64,000 nt of DNA, taken from positions 29,469,900 through 29,533,899 of the forward strand of contig NC_081546.1 in assembly GCF_901000735.1 (NCBI RefSeq), written 5' to 3'. The position numbers and the translations under genes are program-made. This document shows, piece by piece, positions 46,264 through 62,055 of this stretch (its first letter is position 1; every line of letters starts with the position of its first letter). Source of the DNA: Corylus avellana (lineage: Eukaryota > Streptophyta > Magnoliopsida > Fagales > Betulaceae). Below the pieces are notes generated by a model. It saw only the letters and a list, made by a program, of their open reading frames with translations, made no database searches and had not been told where the DNA came from.

Positions 46264-48035
46264 TCGGATCGATCTGAGGCTGTTCCTTGTATTTGGGATG
46301 ATGGGCAGTGGTGCTTTTACGATAGTTTTAGGTTTAGGGTATTGGTTTAATGTGCATTGGTTAGGGTTCTTTGTGGGGGTTCAGGCTGTGTGTGGGCTCT
46401 TTCAGTCAATTGGGTGGCCTTGTGTGGTGGCAGTTGTGGGGAATTGGTTTGGGAAGGACAAGAGGGGATTGATAATGGGGGTATGGAACTCGCATACCTC
46501 GGTCGGGAATGTTATCGGGTCTGTCATAGCATCCGGGGTGTTGGAATTCGGGTGGGGTTGGTCCTTTTTGGTGCCTGGTGTTTTGGTGATTGTGGTTGGG
46601 ATGGTGGTGTTTATGTTTCTTGTTGTGAGTCCTGAGGACTTGGGGTTGGGGTTGGGGTTGGAGTCTCCTGCAATGGAGATTGAGATGAATGTGGATTCAG
46701 AGAAAGTGGAGTCGGAGGAGGCGGGGCTACTCGAGAGGGAGAGGCCAGATACTTTGGATGCCATTGGATTCTTGGAGGCATGGAGGCTGCCGGGTGTGGC
46801 GCCATTTGCTTTCTGCCTCTTCTTCTCAAAGCTGGTGGCTTACACTTTTCTGTATTGGCTGCCCTTCTACATAAGGCACACGGGTACTTGTTTCAACTTA
46901 CATATGAATGAATCAATGATTTGGAATTGAATTGTAGGGTTGTGCTATCCTGATGTGTAATGGAGTTGTTGCCTTGCTGTGTATGCATAGCTTTTTGTGC
47001 CAATACGTTATCACTATCCCACACAAATTAGAGCATCTCCAATAGATTGTCTACAACATCAAATTCTTTATATTTTAGCTAATAAAACCCAATATTTCAC
47101 TTCAACAGATTCTCTCCATAATCTTTAAAACCAAACTAATGCTATAGTGATTCTTTATATTAAATTAATCATTGTAGCATTCTCTTCTGTTTTTTGTTTA
47201 GAGAATTTGTTGAAGTGTGTAGTGATAAAGTAAGTAGCTAACATAGAGAATGTTGCTTTTTGAATAACAAAAATAGATAATGCTGCTGGAGATATGCTCT
47301 TAGCATGAACTAATAAAAGGTTGTTGCAATGGATTGAGGTTTCGATGGCATCCTTGTGAATATTTTGTACCTTGAAATACTATATGGTGCGCACTTAAGC
47401 ATTTCCAATATCCATCTGTACCATTGTGCACCATGCATATGAATTTGCAAATGTTATCTTATTCATTATAAGTTTGAATTGGCATTGTAGCTGTTGCTGG
47501 TGTGCATCTGTCGCATAAAGCTTCTGGGATCCTCTCAACAATTTTCGACATTGGAGGAGTCTTTGGTGGAATTTTGGCAGGATACATATCTGATATGATT
47601 GGTGCCCGTGCGGTTACTTCAATTCTGTTCTTGTTACTATCAATTCCAGCCCTTGTTTTCTACAGGGTATATGGGAGCCTCTCTATGTTTGCCAACATTG
47701 GATTGATGTTTCTTTCTGGATTGCTTGTAAATGGACCCTACTCTCTTATTACAACAGCTGTTGCAGCTGATCTTGGTACCCAGAGTTCTGTCAGAGGAAA
47801 TTCCCGTGCATTAGCCACTGTTACTGCTATTATAGATGGTACTGGCTCTGTTGGGGCAGCTCTTGGTCCACTATTGGCTGGGTATATTTCCACTAGAGGA
47901 TGGAACAGTGTCTTTTTTATGCTTATTCTTGCTACTTTCTGTGCTAGTTTATTCTTGATTCATGTGGCAAGAACAGAGATTAAAGAGAAACTGAAAGACA
48001 GAAAATGGTCTTGGGACAGCATCAGCTCAAATTGA
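45938..48035 (+). CDS. G3Pp5: Glycerol-3-phosphate transporter, major facilitator superfamily
   Basis: Two exons, 45938-46883 and 47491-48035, join in phase 1 to 496 residues. This is a member of the plant glycerol-3-phosphate permease family (SLC37 / organophosphate antiporter type). Signs are the [14 protein letters not shown] block near the first membrane segment, [20 protein letters not shown], the loop [19 protein letters not shown] with its typical basic stretch, and the second-half [12 protein letters not shown] loop. About 12 hydrophobic segments are expected, with an acidic central loop (SEKVESEE) between the halves. It should exchange glycerol-3-phosphate or a related phosphate ester across a membrane; which membrane cannot be read here. 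The MQS start fits my memory of the G3Pp5 branch, so the symbol is tentative. An out-of-frame upstream ATG lies at 45874. Convergent with the PP2C gene. Confidence 0.9.
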
Positions 48036-48478
48036 TGGAGAATTTCCTCCAGGCATCACTCGTGTCTTTTTTGTATCTTATTAGGAAAAACTGTATCTCA
48101 CATGTCACATAGGAAGCAAAACATTATACAGAAGTTACTCGAGTCACTATACATTTATGTACGTCTTTTATCTCATTCTTTATTCATCAATAGTCTTTAC
48201 ACATGTACAAGAGCTACATATTGAGATAAGAATTTTGGTTTTTTTTGTTAATTTTACAAGCCTAAGTTTTTGCTCATGTAATTCCCCACTTGTTTTCTGA
48301 TCCATCTTGCATTTGCCCTTAAGTTGTTTTGCAGTGGTTAATTGATCAATAAAGCCTATTACATAAGAGTTATTCCCTTGGCTCTAAAACAAAAAGAAAA
48401 GGTAAAACTTTAAAGGGGGGGGGGGTTGGTAGGCTAAGGTGAAAACTTATACATTATTGTTGGTCACAATACAATCCA

Positions 48479-48870
48479 GTTTTTTTTTTTTTTTTTTTTT
48501 GTTATTATCATGGGTAAGACAAAATTGTATTAAAATCCATTGAAGTACACAAGGAATGACAGTTTCGAACAAACATCTAAATAGAGTCAATACAATCCAA
48601 GAAAATTATTTTTTAAAAAAAAAAAACAGCAAAAAAAAGGGCCCGATCTAATATCTTCTTTAGCTTGAAGGCCAAGAAAAAGGTCATCGGACGAGCAGTT
48701 TTGGATTAGGTCCAATGAATGAGCTGCTTGGATGCAATCATGCAATAATGAAAAATAAATATATTACACTAAGATGAATTAAATTAGAGCTACTGAAGAG
48801 GAACTCCACTTCGATGTCCGAGGAAGAGAGTGGGGCTATGGAGGCACATAAAATAAGAAATTGAAGAGGG
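48479..48870 (-). mobile_element. Candidate reversed retroelement 3' end
   Basis: A T run at 48480-48500 on the plus strand is followed by a unit that, read on the minus strand, ends in an A tail after CTTACCCATGATAATAAC. The size and 5' end are unclear. The remainder of 48036-49357 holds no gene; it contains a G run at 48415-48426. Confidence 0.3.
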
Positions 48871-49357
48871 GCTTAACACGTCAGCCAAGGGGATGACGCA
48901 TGAGGCATACATACAACAGGACACGTGAATATATTATTTTTTATTTTTTTTTGGTAAGTGAATGTACTATTTCTGGATTCCACAAAAATATTGACTTCTT
49001 CCATGCCTATTCACATTCAAATGTGGAGCATCTATCATCATGTGAAAGAAGTGTGAAAGAATCCAACAATGATGCCCAAGTAAGATCTCGCTTTGATCAA
49101 AGACAAAATGACATTCGTAGTTTTGGTATACATTGAATTAACAATGGTACAATGCTAAATTCAATCTGTTTACAAGTTGGATTTCAAATCTTCTTCTCTT
49201 TCCTGCCTTCTTCTCAGGAGATAAATGGGGAATCAATTAATATGAGGTAAAGGAAAAAGGCAGTTCTCAATTCCCGGAAGAATATATATATACACAGAGA
49301 CGAGATCAAATAGCTAATGAAACCACAAAGTATTACCCTTTCCCTGCCAGAACAAAA

Positions 49358-52148
49358 TTAGCCTTCTACCAGGCATTTGAGACTCTGGAGGCCTTCTGCA
49401 GATATGCTTCTCCTCACTCTGGTCTTTTGTACCACCACTTGGGGAGGTGGCTCCGTCTGAAAATTTACCATCACAACCGTCAGATTATCTGTCGCTCCCC
49501 GCTTTATTGCTTCCTCCACTATTTGTTTGCAGCACAACTTCACATCATTGTGCTCTTGGAGTCTCCTCCGAGCAAAATCTACAGAATTTTGACTGGAAAA
49601 CACATCCCATATTCCATCACTGCCAATTATCAAAAACTCATCTTCCTTGGTTAATGTCACCAATTTGAGTTCTGGTTCAGCACTCAATGGCCCAACCCTT
49701 TCACCCATACCTTTCATTCCTTCAAGGTGCCAATCACCTAATGCCCGTGTCACACCCAACTCACCATTGAGGTAACCATCGTCAATATATCCACCCAAGG
49801 ACTCAATCCTTGTCTTTTCTTTTGAGCAATCCGGCCTGTGATCTTTTGACATTTCTGCAGCAATTCCGTGTCGTGACAACACCGCCCGACAGTCCCCGGC
49901 ATTGGCTACAAGTAAGGACCTGTCCAAAGCATGTATTGTGAGAAAGAGGGAAGCACACTCTATGTCACTCAGAAGCCTTAGCAGTACAAGCGACACTATG
50001 TCATGATCTCATAACTTTGTGAATAAAAAGAGATGCACAAATGAAGACGACATGAGCAATTCCTTGAAATGGGAATTTTGAGTTTCATCATTGTAAGCCT
50101 CTTTTATTAGTACAACCTACAGTTATAACCAATACAGCAAACCAGGTTGCACCACATCCTTGTGTCTTTCTTTCTTTGTTTTAATTTTCTTTTCTTTTTT
50201 TTTCATTTTTCCTCATTACTTGGTCCATTTTCATGTCAGTGGCTACAGCTCATTCAGCAGTCTTGCTATGCAAGAATGGAATATTTCACAACATTACCCT
50301 ACTGTAAAAGTCTATATTAAGATGGCCAATCAACACTGAACTTACCTCCCAAATATCATTGCAGTCAGAGCAGTTGTGCCAGAAGAGAGGGCAGACTCAA
50401 GAGAGCAAGTCCTTGCAAATGCAGCATCGGTCTCCATAAATGACCTTGTAACCACCTTCTCAAGTTCTAAAGGGAAATCGGGATCTTCAACAATGACTCT
50501 TGGCAAATGGTCACGGACAAATTGTGCTGCTCCCTTTCCTCCATGCCCATCAAATACCTATTTTTCAAGCCAATTGTGATACATGTGTCAAAATTTGAAT
50601 TAAATGTCTCCATCATAATTTATGGGCTTGCACCACGTGATAATACTTGTGTTGATCAAATACCTATTCCTACAACTTGTACAGACAATTTGCGTTGCTT
50701 TTCTATGTTGTTCATACCTTGAACAAAGCAACTTGTAAAGGCAAGGTGTCTACATTTAAATCCACACCCATAAGTTCCATCAGAGCGAATCCAAAATAGT
50801 CACAATTTGACTTTTGACATGATAGCTATACCATAAAACATTCATTTAATGTTCACCATTTTTTTTTTATTCAGTATTGGTTATTTATCACCAGAGGTTT
50901 TCAAGCTTATGAGTATTCTTAAATGCTGGGTAATGGATACATATTATACAATTCAAAAGTGATGGGGTCTGCAATACAATCATTCACTGCTCAAAAGTGG
51001 AACTAGGTTGGACTTTTCAAGTTAAAAGCAACTAAAAGCTGAAAAGAAGGTTCATATATGCAATATGATCATTCACAATACTGTGGTATAATCTGTTACC
51101 AAGTAATGCTCAATTTATTCATCAAATTGGTGCAAGAAGCCCACAACAGAAGATTCTTCTTTTATTTCTCTGTATAACAATGCTGGTTGAATCTATCTTC
51201 ACACTTCCACAACAACCCACATTTAAGGATGCAACTCTTGTGAAAAATTTGATGGTGTTTCTCAAGACAGTTTAGTAAATTAGAGAACTTACACCATAGA
51301 AGGAGACAACTTCATCAGAGAGTAAATTATAACCAAATTTCTTAGCCAAATCACCAATGCAGATGTGGGTATCCTCCATATAGGAACGGCCCCCTATATC
51401 AGACCACTCTCCTGAACTAAGGACAGGGACAAAGTTCAACAGTTTCTGTTTTCTGTCCACAGCTACTGCATCCTCACAAATGCTTTCCAGCTGAATGAAT
51501 CACAACAACATGAAATTAGAATCAGAGGATGAGAAGAATTAAAAGTACAAATATATAAGAAGAAGGACTTAGGGGAACTCAAGAAAGTAGTATGAAGCAA
51601 TAGAAGTTACACTCAAAATCTAGACCAGATCAAAGGTCTAGACCAGATAAAAGGTCTCCATATAAATGTTGGTTTCTTCTCCAGAGAAGGTAAGTGTAAT
51701 AAGATAAAAGCATCCGGCCATTAAAATTGTGAAGAACTCGTCTTAAAGACATGTTAAGGAAAATTCAATTAAGAAAAATCTTTTTCTTGACAAGAGGTAG
51801 ACTTGTTACAGAAAAAAAAAAAAAAAGAAAAATCATCACCATCCAGCTTTAAAGAACATCTTAAGAAAAATCCTATTCCTGCAAATAGAAATTTATATAA
51901 ATTTGATGTCTTTGTTTTGGGAAAAAATTCTTGGACGCCAATCCATTGACCGAAGCTCAACTGGAAAAGGCAGCAACGTTTAAAGTGTAATAATTTCCTA
52001 AAGAATACCGACCCAACTGTTAACTACAGTCCATCGAACTGAAATTAATGAAACCAGCTCAGTTTTATAACTGTACCCACATAAGCCCAAATACGAACGA
52101 TAATAAAACAGCTAGGAAAGTTCCCATAAACAAAAACCCATTTTACAA

Positions 52149-52179
<31 letters not shown>

Positions 52180-52513
52180 AGAAAAACCATGGACCCAAAA
52201 AGAAAATTCATTATCAATCGTCAACCTCATGAGGAAACAAAGAATCGGAACCCACTTTCAAGCAAGTGGGTCTTCCAAAAAACTACTAAATTGAGACAAA
52301 CCCAGTACAAAAAACCGAAAAAGGAATTAGAATTCTTACAGGAAATGATCTTTCAGGACTGATTGGAGCAGTTGAAGTCATCAAAGGAGATTCCTTTTCC
52401 CAGTTCTCCATCTGGGTACGCAACAGTTCACAATGCAAAGGCACTGGCCTCTTGTTGTTGTTTTCCAGACTGTCGAACTCCTGGTCAAATTGCTCTCCGT
52501 CCTTCACACACAT
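49358..52513 (-). CDS. PP2C-type protein phosphatase
   Basis: Four exons on the minus strand (52340-52513, 51293-51490, 50346-50557, 49358-49919) join to 381 residues. This is a metal-dependent Ser/Thr phosphatase. Landmarks are RSYMEDTH (93-100), FDGHGG with metal-binding Asp127, GDCRAVL (203-209), GVTRALGDWH, the SDGIWDV block with Asp296, and GATDNL with Asp339. The catalytic domain fills most of the chain; the first 70 residues are a short, probably flexible N-terminus starting MCVKDGEQF. The start is the first ATG that gives the family-like MCV opening. There is no signal peptide, so it should act in cytosol or nucleus. The family relates to the Arabidopsis PP2C 22/27 group, but I do not assign a symbol. 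The left contig alone carries all four exons, so this copy is complete. Confidence 0.92.
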
Positions 52514-52683
52514 GATGGTATAGTGGTTGGTAGTGGTTAGCGGTGGAGGCGCTGTTTCACTGTTTTGAGTTTCTTCTAGCAACAAAAGCAACACACGCAC
52601 ACGCACACACAAACGCACAGAAAGAATCAGAGAAAAATATATATGCGGGAGTAGATGCTTTGGAATATGTTAAGAAAGATGGG
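50261..52683. repeat. First copy of a 2.4-kb segment repeated across a 100-N gap
   Basis: This is the last 2423 bases of the left contig. It matches the first 2423 bases after the gap (52784-55206) at a constant offset of 2523, with no difference noticed at the exons and other points compared. It carries PP2C exons 1-3. An exact terminal overlap like this is what an unmerged contig join looks like. Confidence 0.95.
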
Positions 52684-52783
52684 NNNNNNNNNNNNNNNNN
52701 NNNNNNNNNNNNNNNNNNNNNNNNNNNNNNNNNNNNNNNNNNNNNNNNNNNNNNNNNNNNNNNNNNNNNNNNNNNNNNNNNNN
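52684..52783. other. Assembly gap, exactly 100 N
   Basis: Splits the two identical copies of the PP2C 5' half. Confidence 0.98.
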
Positions 52784-52868
52784 TCTTGCTATGCAAGAAT
52801 GGAATATTTCACAACATTACCCTACTGTAAAAGTCTATATTAAGATGGCCAATCAACACTGAACTTAC

Positions 52869-54671
52869 CTCCCAAATATCATTGCAGTCAGAGCAGTTGT
52901 GCCAGAAGAGAGGGCAGACTCAAGAGAGCAAGTCCTTGCAAATGCAGCATCGGTCTCCATAAATGACCTTGTAACCACCTTCTCAAGTTCTAAAGGGAAA
53001 TCGGGATCTTCAACAATGACTCTTGGCAAATGGTCACGGACAAATTGTGCTGCTCCCTTTCCTCCATGCCCATCAAATACCTATTTTTCAAGCCAATTGT
53101 GATACATGTGTCAAAATTTGAATTAAATGTCTCCATCATAATTTATGGGCTTGCACCACGTGATAATACTTGTGTTGATCAAATACCTATTCCTACAACT
53201 TGTACAGACAATTTGCGTTGCTTTTCTATGTTGTTCATACCTTGAACAAAGCAACTTGTAAAGGCAAGGTGTCTACATTTAAATCCACACCCATAAGTTC
53301 CATCAGAGCGAATCCAAAATAGTCACAATTTGACTTTTGACATGATAGCTATACCATAAAACATTCATTTAATGTTCACCATTTTTTTTTTATTCAGTAT
53401 TGGTTATTTATCACCAGAGGTTTTCAAGCTTATGAGTATTCTTAAATGCTGGGTAATGGATACATATTATACAATTCAAAAGTGATGGGGTCTGCAATAC
53501 AATCATTCACTGCTCAAAAGTGGAACTAGGTTGGACTTTTCAAGTTAAAAGCAACTAAAAGCTGAAAAGAAGGTTCATATATGCAATATGATCATTCACA
53601 ATACTGTGGTATAATCTGTTACCAAGTAATGCTCAATTTATTCATCAAATTGGTGCAAGAAGCCCACAACAGAAGATTCTTCTTTTATTTCTCTGTATAA
53701 CAATGCTGGTTGAATCTATCTTCACACTTCCACAACAACCCACATTTAAGGATGCAACTCTTGTGAAAAATTTGATGGTGTTTCTCAAGACAGTTTAGTA
53801 AATTAGAGAACTTACACCATAGAAGGAGACAACTTCATCAGAGAGTAAATTATAACCAAATTTCTTAGCCAAATCACCAATGCAGATGTGGGTATCCTCC
53901 ATATAGGAACGGCCCCCTATATCAGACCACTCTCCTGAACTAAGGACAGGGACAAAGTTCAACAGTTTCTGTTTTCTGTCCACAGCTACTGCATCCTCAC
54001 AAATGCTTTCCAGCTGAATGAATCACAACAACATGAAATTAGAATCAGAGGATGAGAAGAATTAAAAGTACAAATATATAAGAAGAAGGACTTAGGGGAA
54101 CTCAAGAAAGTAGTATGAAGCAATAGAAGTTACACTCAAAATCTAGACCAGATCAAAGGTCTAGACCAGATAAAAGGTCTCCATATAAATGTTGGTTTCT
54201 TCTCCAGAGAAGGTAAGTGTAATAAGATAAAAGCATCCGGCCATTAAAATTGTGAAGAACTCGTCTTAAAGACATGTTAAGGAAAATTCAATTAAGAAAA
54301 ATCTTTTTCTTGACAAGAGGTAGACTTGTTACAGAAAAAAAAAAAAAAAGAAAAATCATCACCATCCAGCTTTAAAGAACATCTTAAGAAAAATCCTATT
54401 CCTGCAAATAGAAATTTATATAAATTTGATGTCTTTGTTTTGGGAAAAAATTCTTGGACGCCAATCCATTGACCGAAGCTCAACTGGAAAAGGCAGCAAC
54501 GTTTAAAGTGTAATAATTTCCTAAAGAATACCGACCCAACTGTTAACTACAGTCCATCGAACTGAAATTAATGAAACCAGCTCAGTTTTATAACTGTACC
54601 CACATAAGCCCAAATACGAACGATAATAAAACAGCTAGGAAAGTTCCCATAAACAAAAACCCATTTTACAA

Positions 54672-54702
<31 letters not shown>

Positions 54703-55036
54703 AGAAAAACCATGGACCCAAAAAGAAAATTCATTATCAATCGTCAACCTCATGAGGAAACAAAGAATCGGAACCCACTTTCAAGCAAGTGGGTCTTCCA
54801 AAAAACTACTAAATTGAGACAAACCCAGTACAAAAAACCGAAAAAGGAATTAGAATTCTTACAGGAAATGATCTTTCAGGACTGATTGGAGCAGTTGAAG
54901 TCATCAAAGGAGATTCCTTTTCCCAGTTCTCCATCTGGGTACGCAACAGTTCACAATGCAAAGGCACTGGCCTCTTGTTGTTGTTTTCCAGACTGTCGAA
55001 CTCCTGGTCAAATTGCTCTCCGTCCTTCACACACAT
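52869..55036 (-). pseudogene. Duplicated PP2C exons 1-3, probably an assembly artefact
   Basis: Exons at 54863-55036, 53816-54013 and 52869-53080 repeat those of the PP2C gene at 49358-52513. Exon 4, which carries Asp296 and Asp339, is missing before the gap. As drawn, this would be a promoter-bearing fragment encoding only the first 194 residues plus a split codon. Because the whole 2423-base block looks identical and both copies abut the gap, I regard it as the true 5' end of the same gene, shown twice. The unique sequence beyond 55206 is then the real upstream region of the PP2C gene, with a (GA)n run near 55236-55251. Confidence 0.9.
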
Positions 55037-55657
55037 GATGGTATAGTGGTTGGTAGTGGTTAGCGGTGGAGGCGCTGTTTCACTGTTTTGAGTTTCTTCT
55101 AGCAACAAAAGCAACACACGCACACGCACACACAAACGCACAGAAAGAATCAGAGAAAAATATATATGCGGGAGTAGATGCTTTGGAATATGTTAAGAAA
55201 GATGGGGGACTCAGCTTACAGTAGGTGTGGTCTCAGAGAGAGAGAGAGAGAGCCGTTAAATTCCAGATTTTTCTATGAAAGCGTGGCTGAAAATCAGTTG
55301 GTTGGGTGTTATTATAAGATCTTCTTTTTGGTCGTTGTGGCTTGCAATAAGGAGGTGGCTTTTTGATGTCCCTATCTGATTTTTTTTTTTTTTTTTAAAT
55401 TATTATTATTATTGTTTTGTGAACTTTTTTCTTTCATACTTTCTTTTTATGAAAAAGAGCCCTTAGTACCAAAATATTTTATGATAGGAAAAATGTTTAG
55501 ATAATATTTTGGCTTATTTTGGCTCATGTCTAAATAGTTGATTTGATTTTCCTATTGCATGCTCTTAATACCGTCTCTTGGATTATGAATCAGATTAAGT
55601 AGGGGATACAGTCTATTAAACTAATATATGTTTTTAGATTATGTGATTCTTACTTGT

Positions 55658-55910
55658 ATTTTAAAATAGAAAAGAAATTTCCATCAAACCGGTATAGAAG
55701 AAATATCCTCTAACCCATGTAAAATAGTGCCAAGTGTCAATAAACATTTAAAATGCACATTAAATTTAGTCTAAATTAGTAAATTGCTATTAATGATGTT
55801 AAGAATTTAATTTGCATTTTAAATGTTTATAGAAACGCATTATTTTACATGGGTTGGAAGATATTTTCTTCATACCAGTTTGGAGAAAATTTCCGTCCTT
55901 TTAAAATAGG
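55658..55910. mobile_element. MITE with inverted ends of about 90 bp
   Basis: The left arm (TATTTTAAAATAG, AAATTTCC, AACCCATGTAAAATA, AACATTTAAAATGCA) recurs inverted on the right (from about 55818). Only about 60 bases separate the arms, so the element can fold into one hairpin. The target duplication is not resolved. Confidence 0.7.
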
Positions 55911-58518
55911 ATTAACAAATCATGTGATTTTCACATCTATTTTTACAAATAGAAATGAGAATCATGAGATCTAATAGACATTAATATCTATTAATTTAGC
56001 ATTACTAAGTTGTAAAAATTTCCTTCTACCTTTGTCCTTAGATAGAAATTGTTTCGATCTTTCTTAGTTCTCTTATAGAAATTCTTAAAGAAAAAAAAAA
56101 AAAAACCTTTAAATCATTCCATTTTGAGCTATCTTCAATTTATTTAGTTCTTCTGAAAATGTATATACCCTAAACTCAAAGATTGTATGGTTGTGGATTG
56201 TGGCCTGCACCAATAATTCTGGGATACTCACCAATAAACTAAAATATCCCAACCACCCATATTCATTATATCTCATGATCCTCACCATTTAATTACTTAC
56301 CTAATTCTTTATTATAGCTTGTGTTATCAACTTTGGCACAAACAAAAAAATGTGATCAATTTTATCAATAATTTGACTTAAGCATTGATAATTTGATCTA
56401 TGATCTTGATTTAAGCATTGATAATTTGACACCTATTACATAATTAATTAATGTTTGACATCACAATTTTATATTTTTATTTCACAACAATGATGATGTA
56501 AGAGTTTTAACTAGTTTTTATATCAACCATTATTAAAAATAATTTAATAATTGATTGGAACTGTCATGTCAACATTGTAGGATGATCGTAAAATTTTTTT
56601 TTTAAAAAAAAAACAGTATTTTCTAGCATTACTCTGCATAATTTCTTTACAATTAGGTAGACATGTTTTTGCAATATGGAAAATGTGAAAAGCAAGACTT
56701 CAATCATTGCTTCTTAACTAGTTAACCTATGTAAGACATTTTTAATGTGTGTGAATAATTAATTGCATTGATATCATAATTGGGGGTGCATATTTCTTGA
56801 CTTTTTTTCGCAACAGGCAATGACAAGGCTATTTTACCCGTTTAAATTTGTAGTCAATCATTACAGGCAATCGAGGAATGGCCTTGATTGGTTTCACGTG
56901 CCCGAGTACATGTTCAAACATATAAGTCCATGAATCTCTTTTTCGAACAGGAGCTGGGCATGTGGCAATTCGTTGCAGCCAATATTATTTGCTGTCACGC
57001 AGTTTGAATTTCTTATTATTTTCTTCTTAGGTAATAGAAAGTAACTTTATTTGTGATGCTACATGGTCTTTGAATAAGTTAAGAAATAAGTTGGATTAGG
57101 AAGTTTGATTTATATTTTAAGTGGTAAAGGATTTGAAAGTGAAATATTCGGCATCTGGGATGTGTTCATACAGAATAAAAGGGACATGTTGAATGGGAAG
57201 ATATTTCTCTTTTTGCTTTATACAAAAGGTACCAATCATAACTTTAGATCAAATATCTGCCTTCTTCCTCACTTATTCGACGTCGTCTTGATGGTCAAAA
57301 GGCCAAAAAAGATAAAAAGGTTTCTTTCTATCTTGCTATCATCTAACCACCTCTTGTCCTCCAAATTTCCTCCAGTTTGATTGAGATTTGACCACTTAAC
57401 CAAATTAATTAAATCGGATTGCTCAGCATACCCACCCTAAATAGAAATTATTCATAAAAAACTTTCACTTGTTTTGACACTATTTTCCAAAGTTTAAATA
57501 TTCTCAATTAAGAGTATTAAACTTTCAATTTTTTTTTCGTTAAATCTGATTACCAAAATACCCATATTTTATATTTCTTGAAAAATAAGAAATATTGCAA
57601 AGTTGTTGTAAATATATATAAACAAGCGTATGAATCTTTACAATTTTTTATAATAAAAAAAAAAATGGTATTTTAAAATTTTTTACAAGATTCACATAAA
57701 TTCTTAACGGTATGAAATAATTGAAAGAAATTAAACTCTTTATTGAAAGTTTTAGAACTTCGAAAGTATCTTCAAAATAAGTTTCCTGAAGCTTCCCCAA
57801 AGTTTCAATATCGTGACACCATATTTTAATAACACGATACCATATATGTTGTTATATATAACAAGACAAAATTGGGATCTAATCTATGCATAATCAAGTT
57901 GGATTTCAAAATCTAATACAGATCTTTCGGGATTTTCTTCAGTGCCAAATCTACAAAACACTCTGCTCTAATCAAACAATGTCTCTATTATTATACGACT
58001 ATCCAATGTCAAGTCAACCTAAAAGGAGGTTTCTTTTTTTCCTTTTTTTAGTAAAAACTCTTTTAGTACATATCTTGATGGCATCAAAGAAATGATAGAA
58101 AGAGTGATCAATTAGTGGACCCTGACGTGGCAACGTGTAACCCCACTCAAGGTTGGTGCAAGTGCCACTTTTGTATTATAGGTCCCCAGATTGCAAATGG
58201 TTGTGCAAAGGATAAGTGGCCAATGGAGTTTGTCGGCAGCTAGAAAATTCATGCTTTGGCCAAGTAACTAATGGAATAATGAGAAAATCACATGGTAATA
58301 AATATAGAAGAGTAGATGGAATTCCTATTAAAAACCAAAATTTAAACAGTAGTTAAAGAAGTCATAATTATATTGAAACAAGCAGAAAAAGAGCAGAGCA
58401 TTTAACAGTCCAGGTCCACCCAATCACCATGCTGTTGCCAACTTCAAAAGGTTCTCTCTAGCTCACTGAAAACCATGACAATTATATAACCAGCCTTTGA
58501 GGAAAACTGGACATCACC
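55911..58518. other. AT-rich intergenic region
   Basis: No gene, RNA gene or clear transposon was recognised. Frames at 57105 and 57886 are short, AT-driven and without family features. Confidence 0.5.
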
Positions 58519-60805
<2,287 letters not shown>

Positions 60806-60862
60806 GATTTGGTGCTCTCAAGCTGCAAAGGGAGGCAAACTAGATGAGTCTCTGCCGCCAAA

Positions 60863-60963
60863 AAACCCTAACCCTAATCCTACTTTTAGGCATATATGAT
60901 GTGGAAAATTGGGCCGTTTATACCATTCGGATGGGCCGAACTAAGTCGGGTTCATCTGGCCCA
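60863..60963 (-). promoter_or_regulatory. RPS11 promoter: telo-box plus three site II motifs
   Basis: AAACCCTAACCCTAA at 60863-60877 lies 58-72 bases upstream of the start. TGGGCC motifs (site II, bound by TCP factors) follow at 60910-60915, 60932-60937 and, inverted, 60958-60963. This pairing is well known in plant ribosomal protein promoters and predicts growth-linked expression. Confidence 0.8.
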
Positions 60964-61770
60964 AAGTTTATTCCAACAACGTTCTAACAAGATTTAACTA
61001 CTGTAAGTTGGCCGAATTTGACTCAGATGCTCTCTTTTTTTAAAAAAAAAATAATAATAATAATAATAAAAAATACATGTATAGTAGTTTTTTCATCCGT
61101 TTAAATTTTAATTTAATTTCAAGTTTTTTATAATAAAAAGAGAAAAAGTAAAGTTAAATTTGGACCGTTGAAAAAACTATAACACATATGTCGTAGTTCT
61201 TTTATAACACCTAAGTCAAATTCGAGTTAGCCGAAATAAAATGCCCAAACCAATCAAATCGGCAAGAGTGCTATTAGAAATTTTACATCTTTTAATATAA
61301 AATTTTTACAAACTAATATAACAGTTCATATACCACTTATCACGTCAATTACTAAATAATGGATTTAAATGTCAAATTGTGTTAGCTTAATTTCTTTTTT
61401 TCACATGTAGCACCGCATAGTACTTATAGAGATTTCCACGTAAGTTTGTGAAAAAGTTGCAGTAAAAGTTAACAGTACCCCAAATTTTTTTTTTTTTTTT
61501 AAAAAAAATAAAGTCAACAAAATGTTAACTTTTATTTTTAATAAAATATAAAATAATCTATGTTTTATTGTGTTAATAAACAATTTACAAACAATGATAA
61601 ATTAAAAAACAAAATAACTTTTTTTAAAGATGATAAATATTAAGATGACATAATCCAAACACATGCTATTAAAAATAATAATTAAAATTTTAAAAACCCT
61701 ACCATAAATTTACTAGAAATATATAAAAGATCTTGATCCTAATAAGTTATTTCACATTCCAATATATATA

Positions 61771-62055
61771 TATATATATATTTTGGCAGTAACACGGGCT
61801 ACAAGAAAAAAGAGAAAAACAAAGATTAGGGAAGTGTCATTCCCACTACAGATAGGGATGGAAGAACTGGGGGAGAAAGAACTGAGAATGCAGCCAAAGA
61901 AAAGTTTGTGGTTGGCCTCTATATATATATTTTAGCGGTAACAATTTCTGAAAAAAGAGAAAAAAGCAAGATTAAGGAAGTGTCATTCCACCCTGGGAGG
62001 ATAAGGGATGGAAAAACTGGGGGAGAAAGAAGCGAGAATCATTAAAAGAAGTTTG
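61771..62055. repeat. Imperfect tandem duplication of about 145 bp
   Basis: Two units share GGAAGTGTCATTCC, GATGGAA or GATGGAAA, then AACTGGGGGAGAAAGAA, each preceded by a TA run and TTTTGGC or TTTTAGC. It lies between RPS11 and the BAG6-like gene. The rest of 60966-62511 is AT-rich without a gene. Confidence 0.65.
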
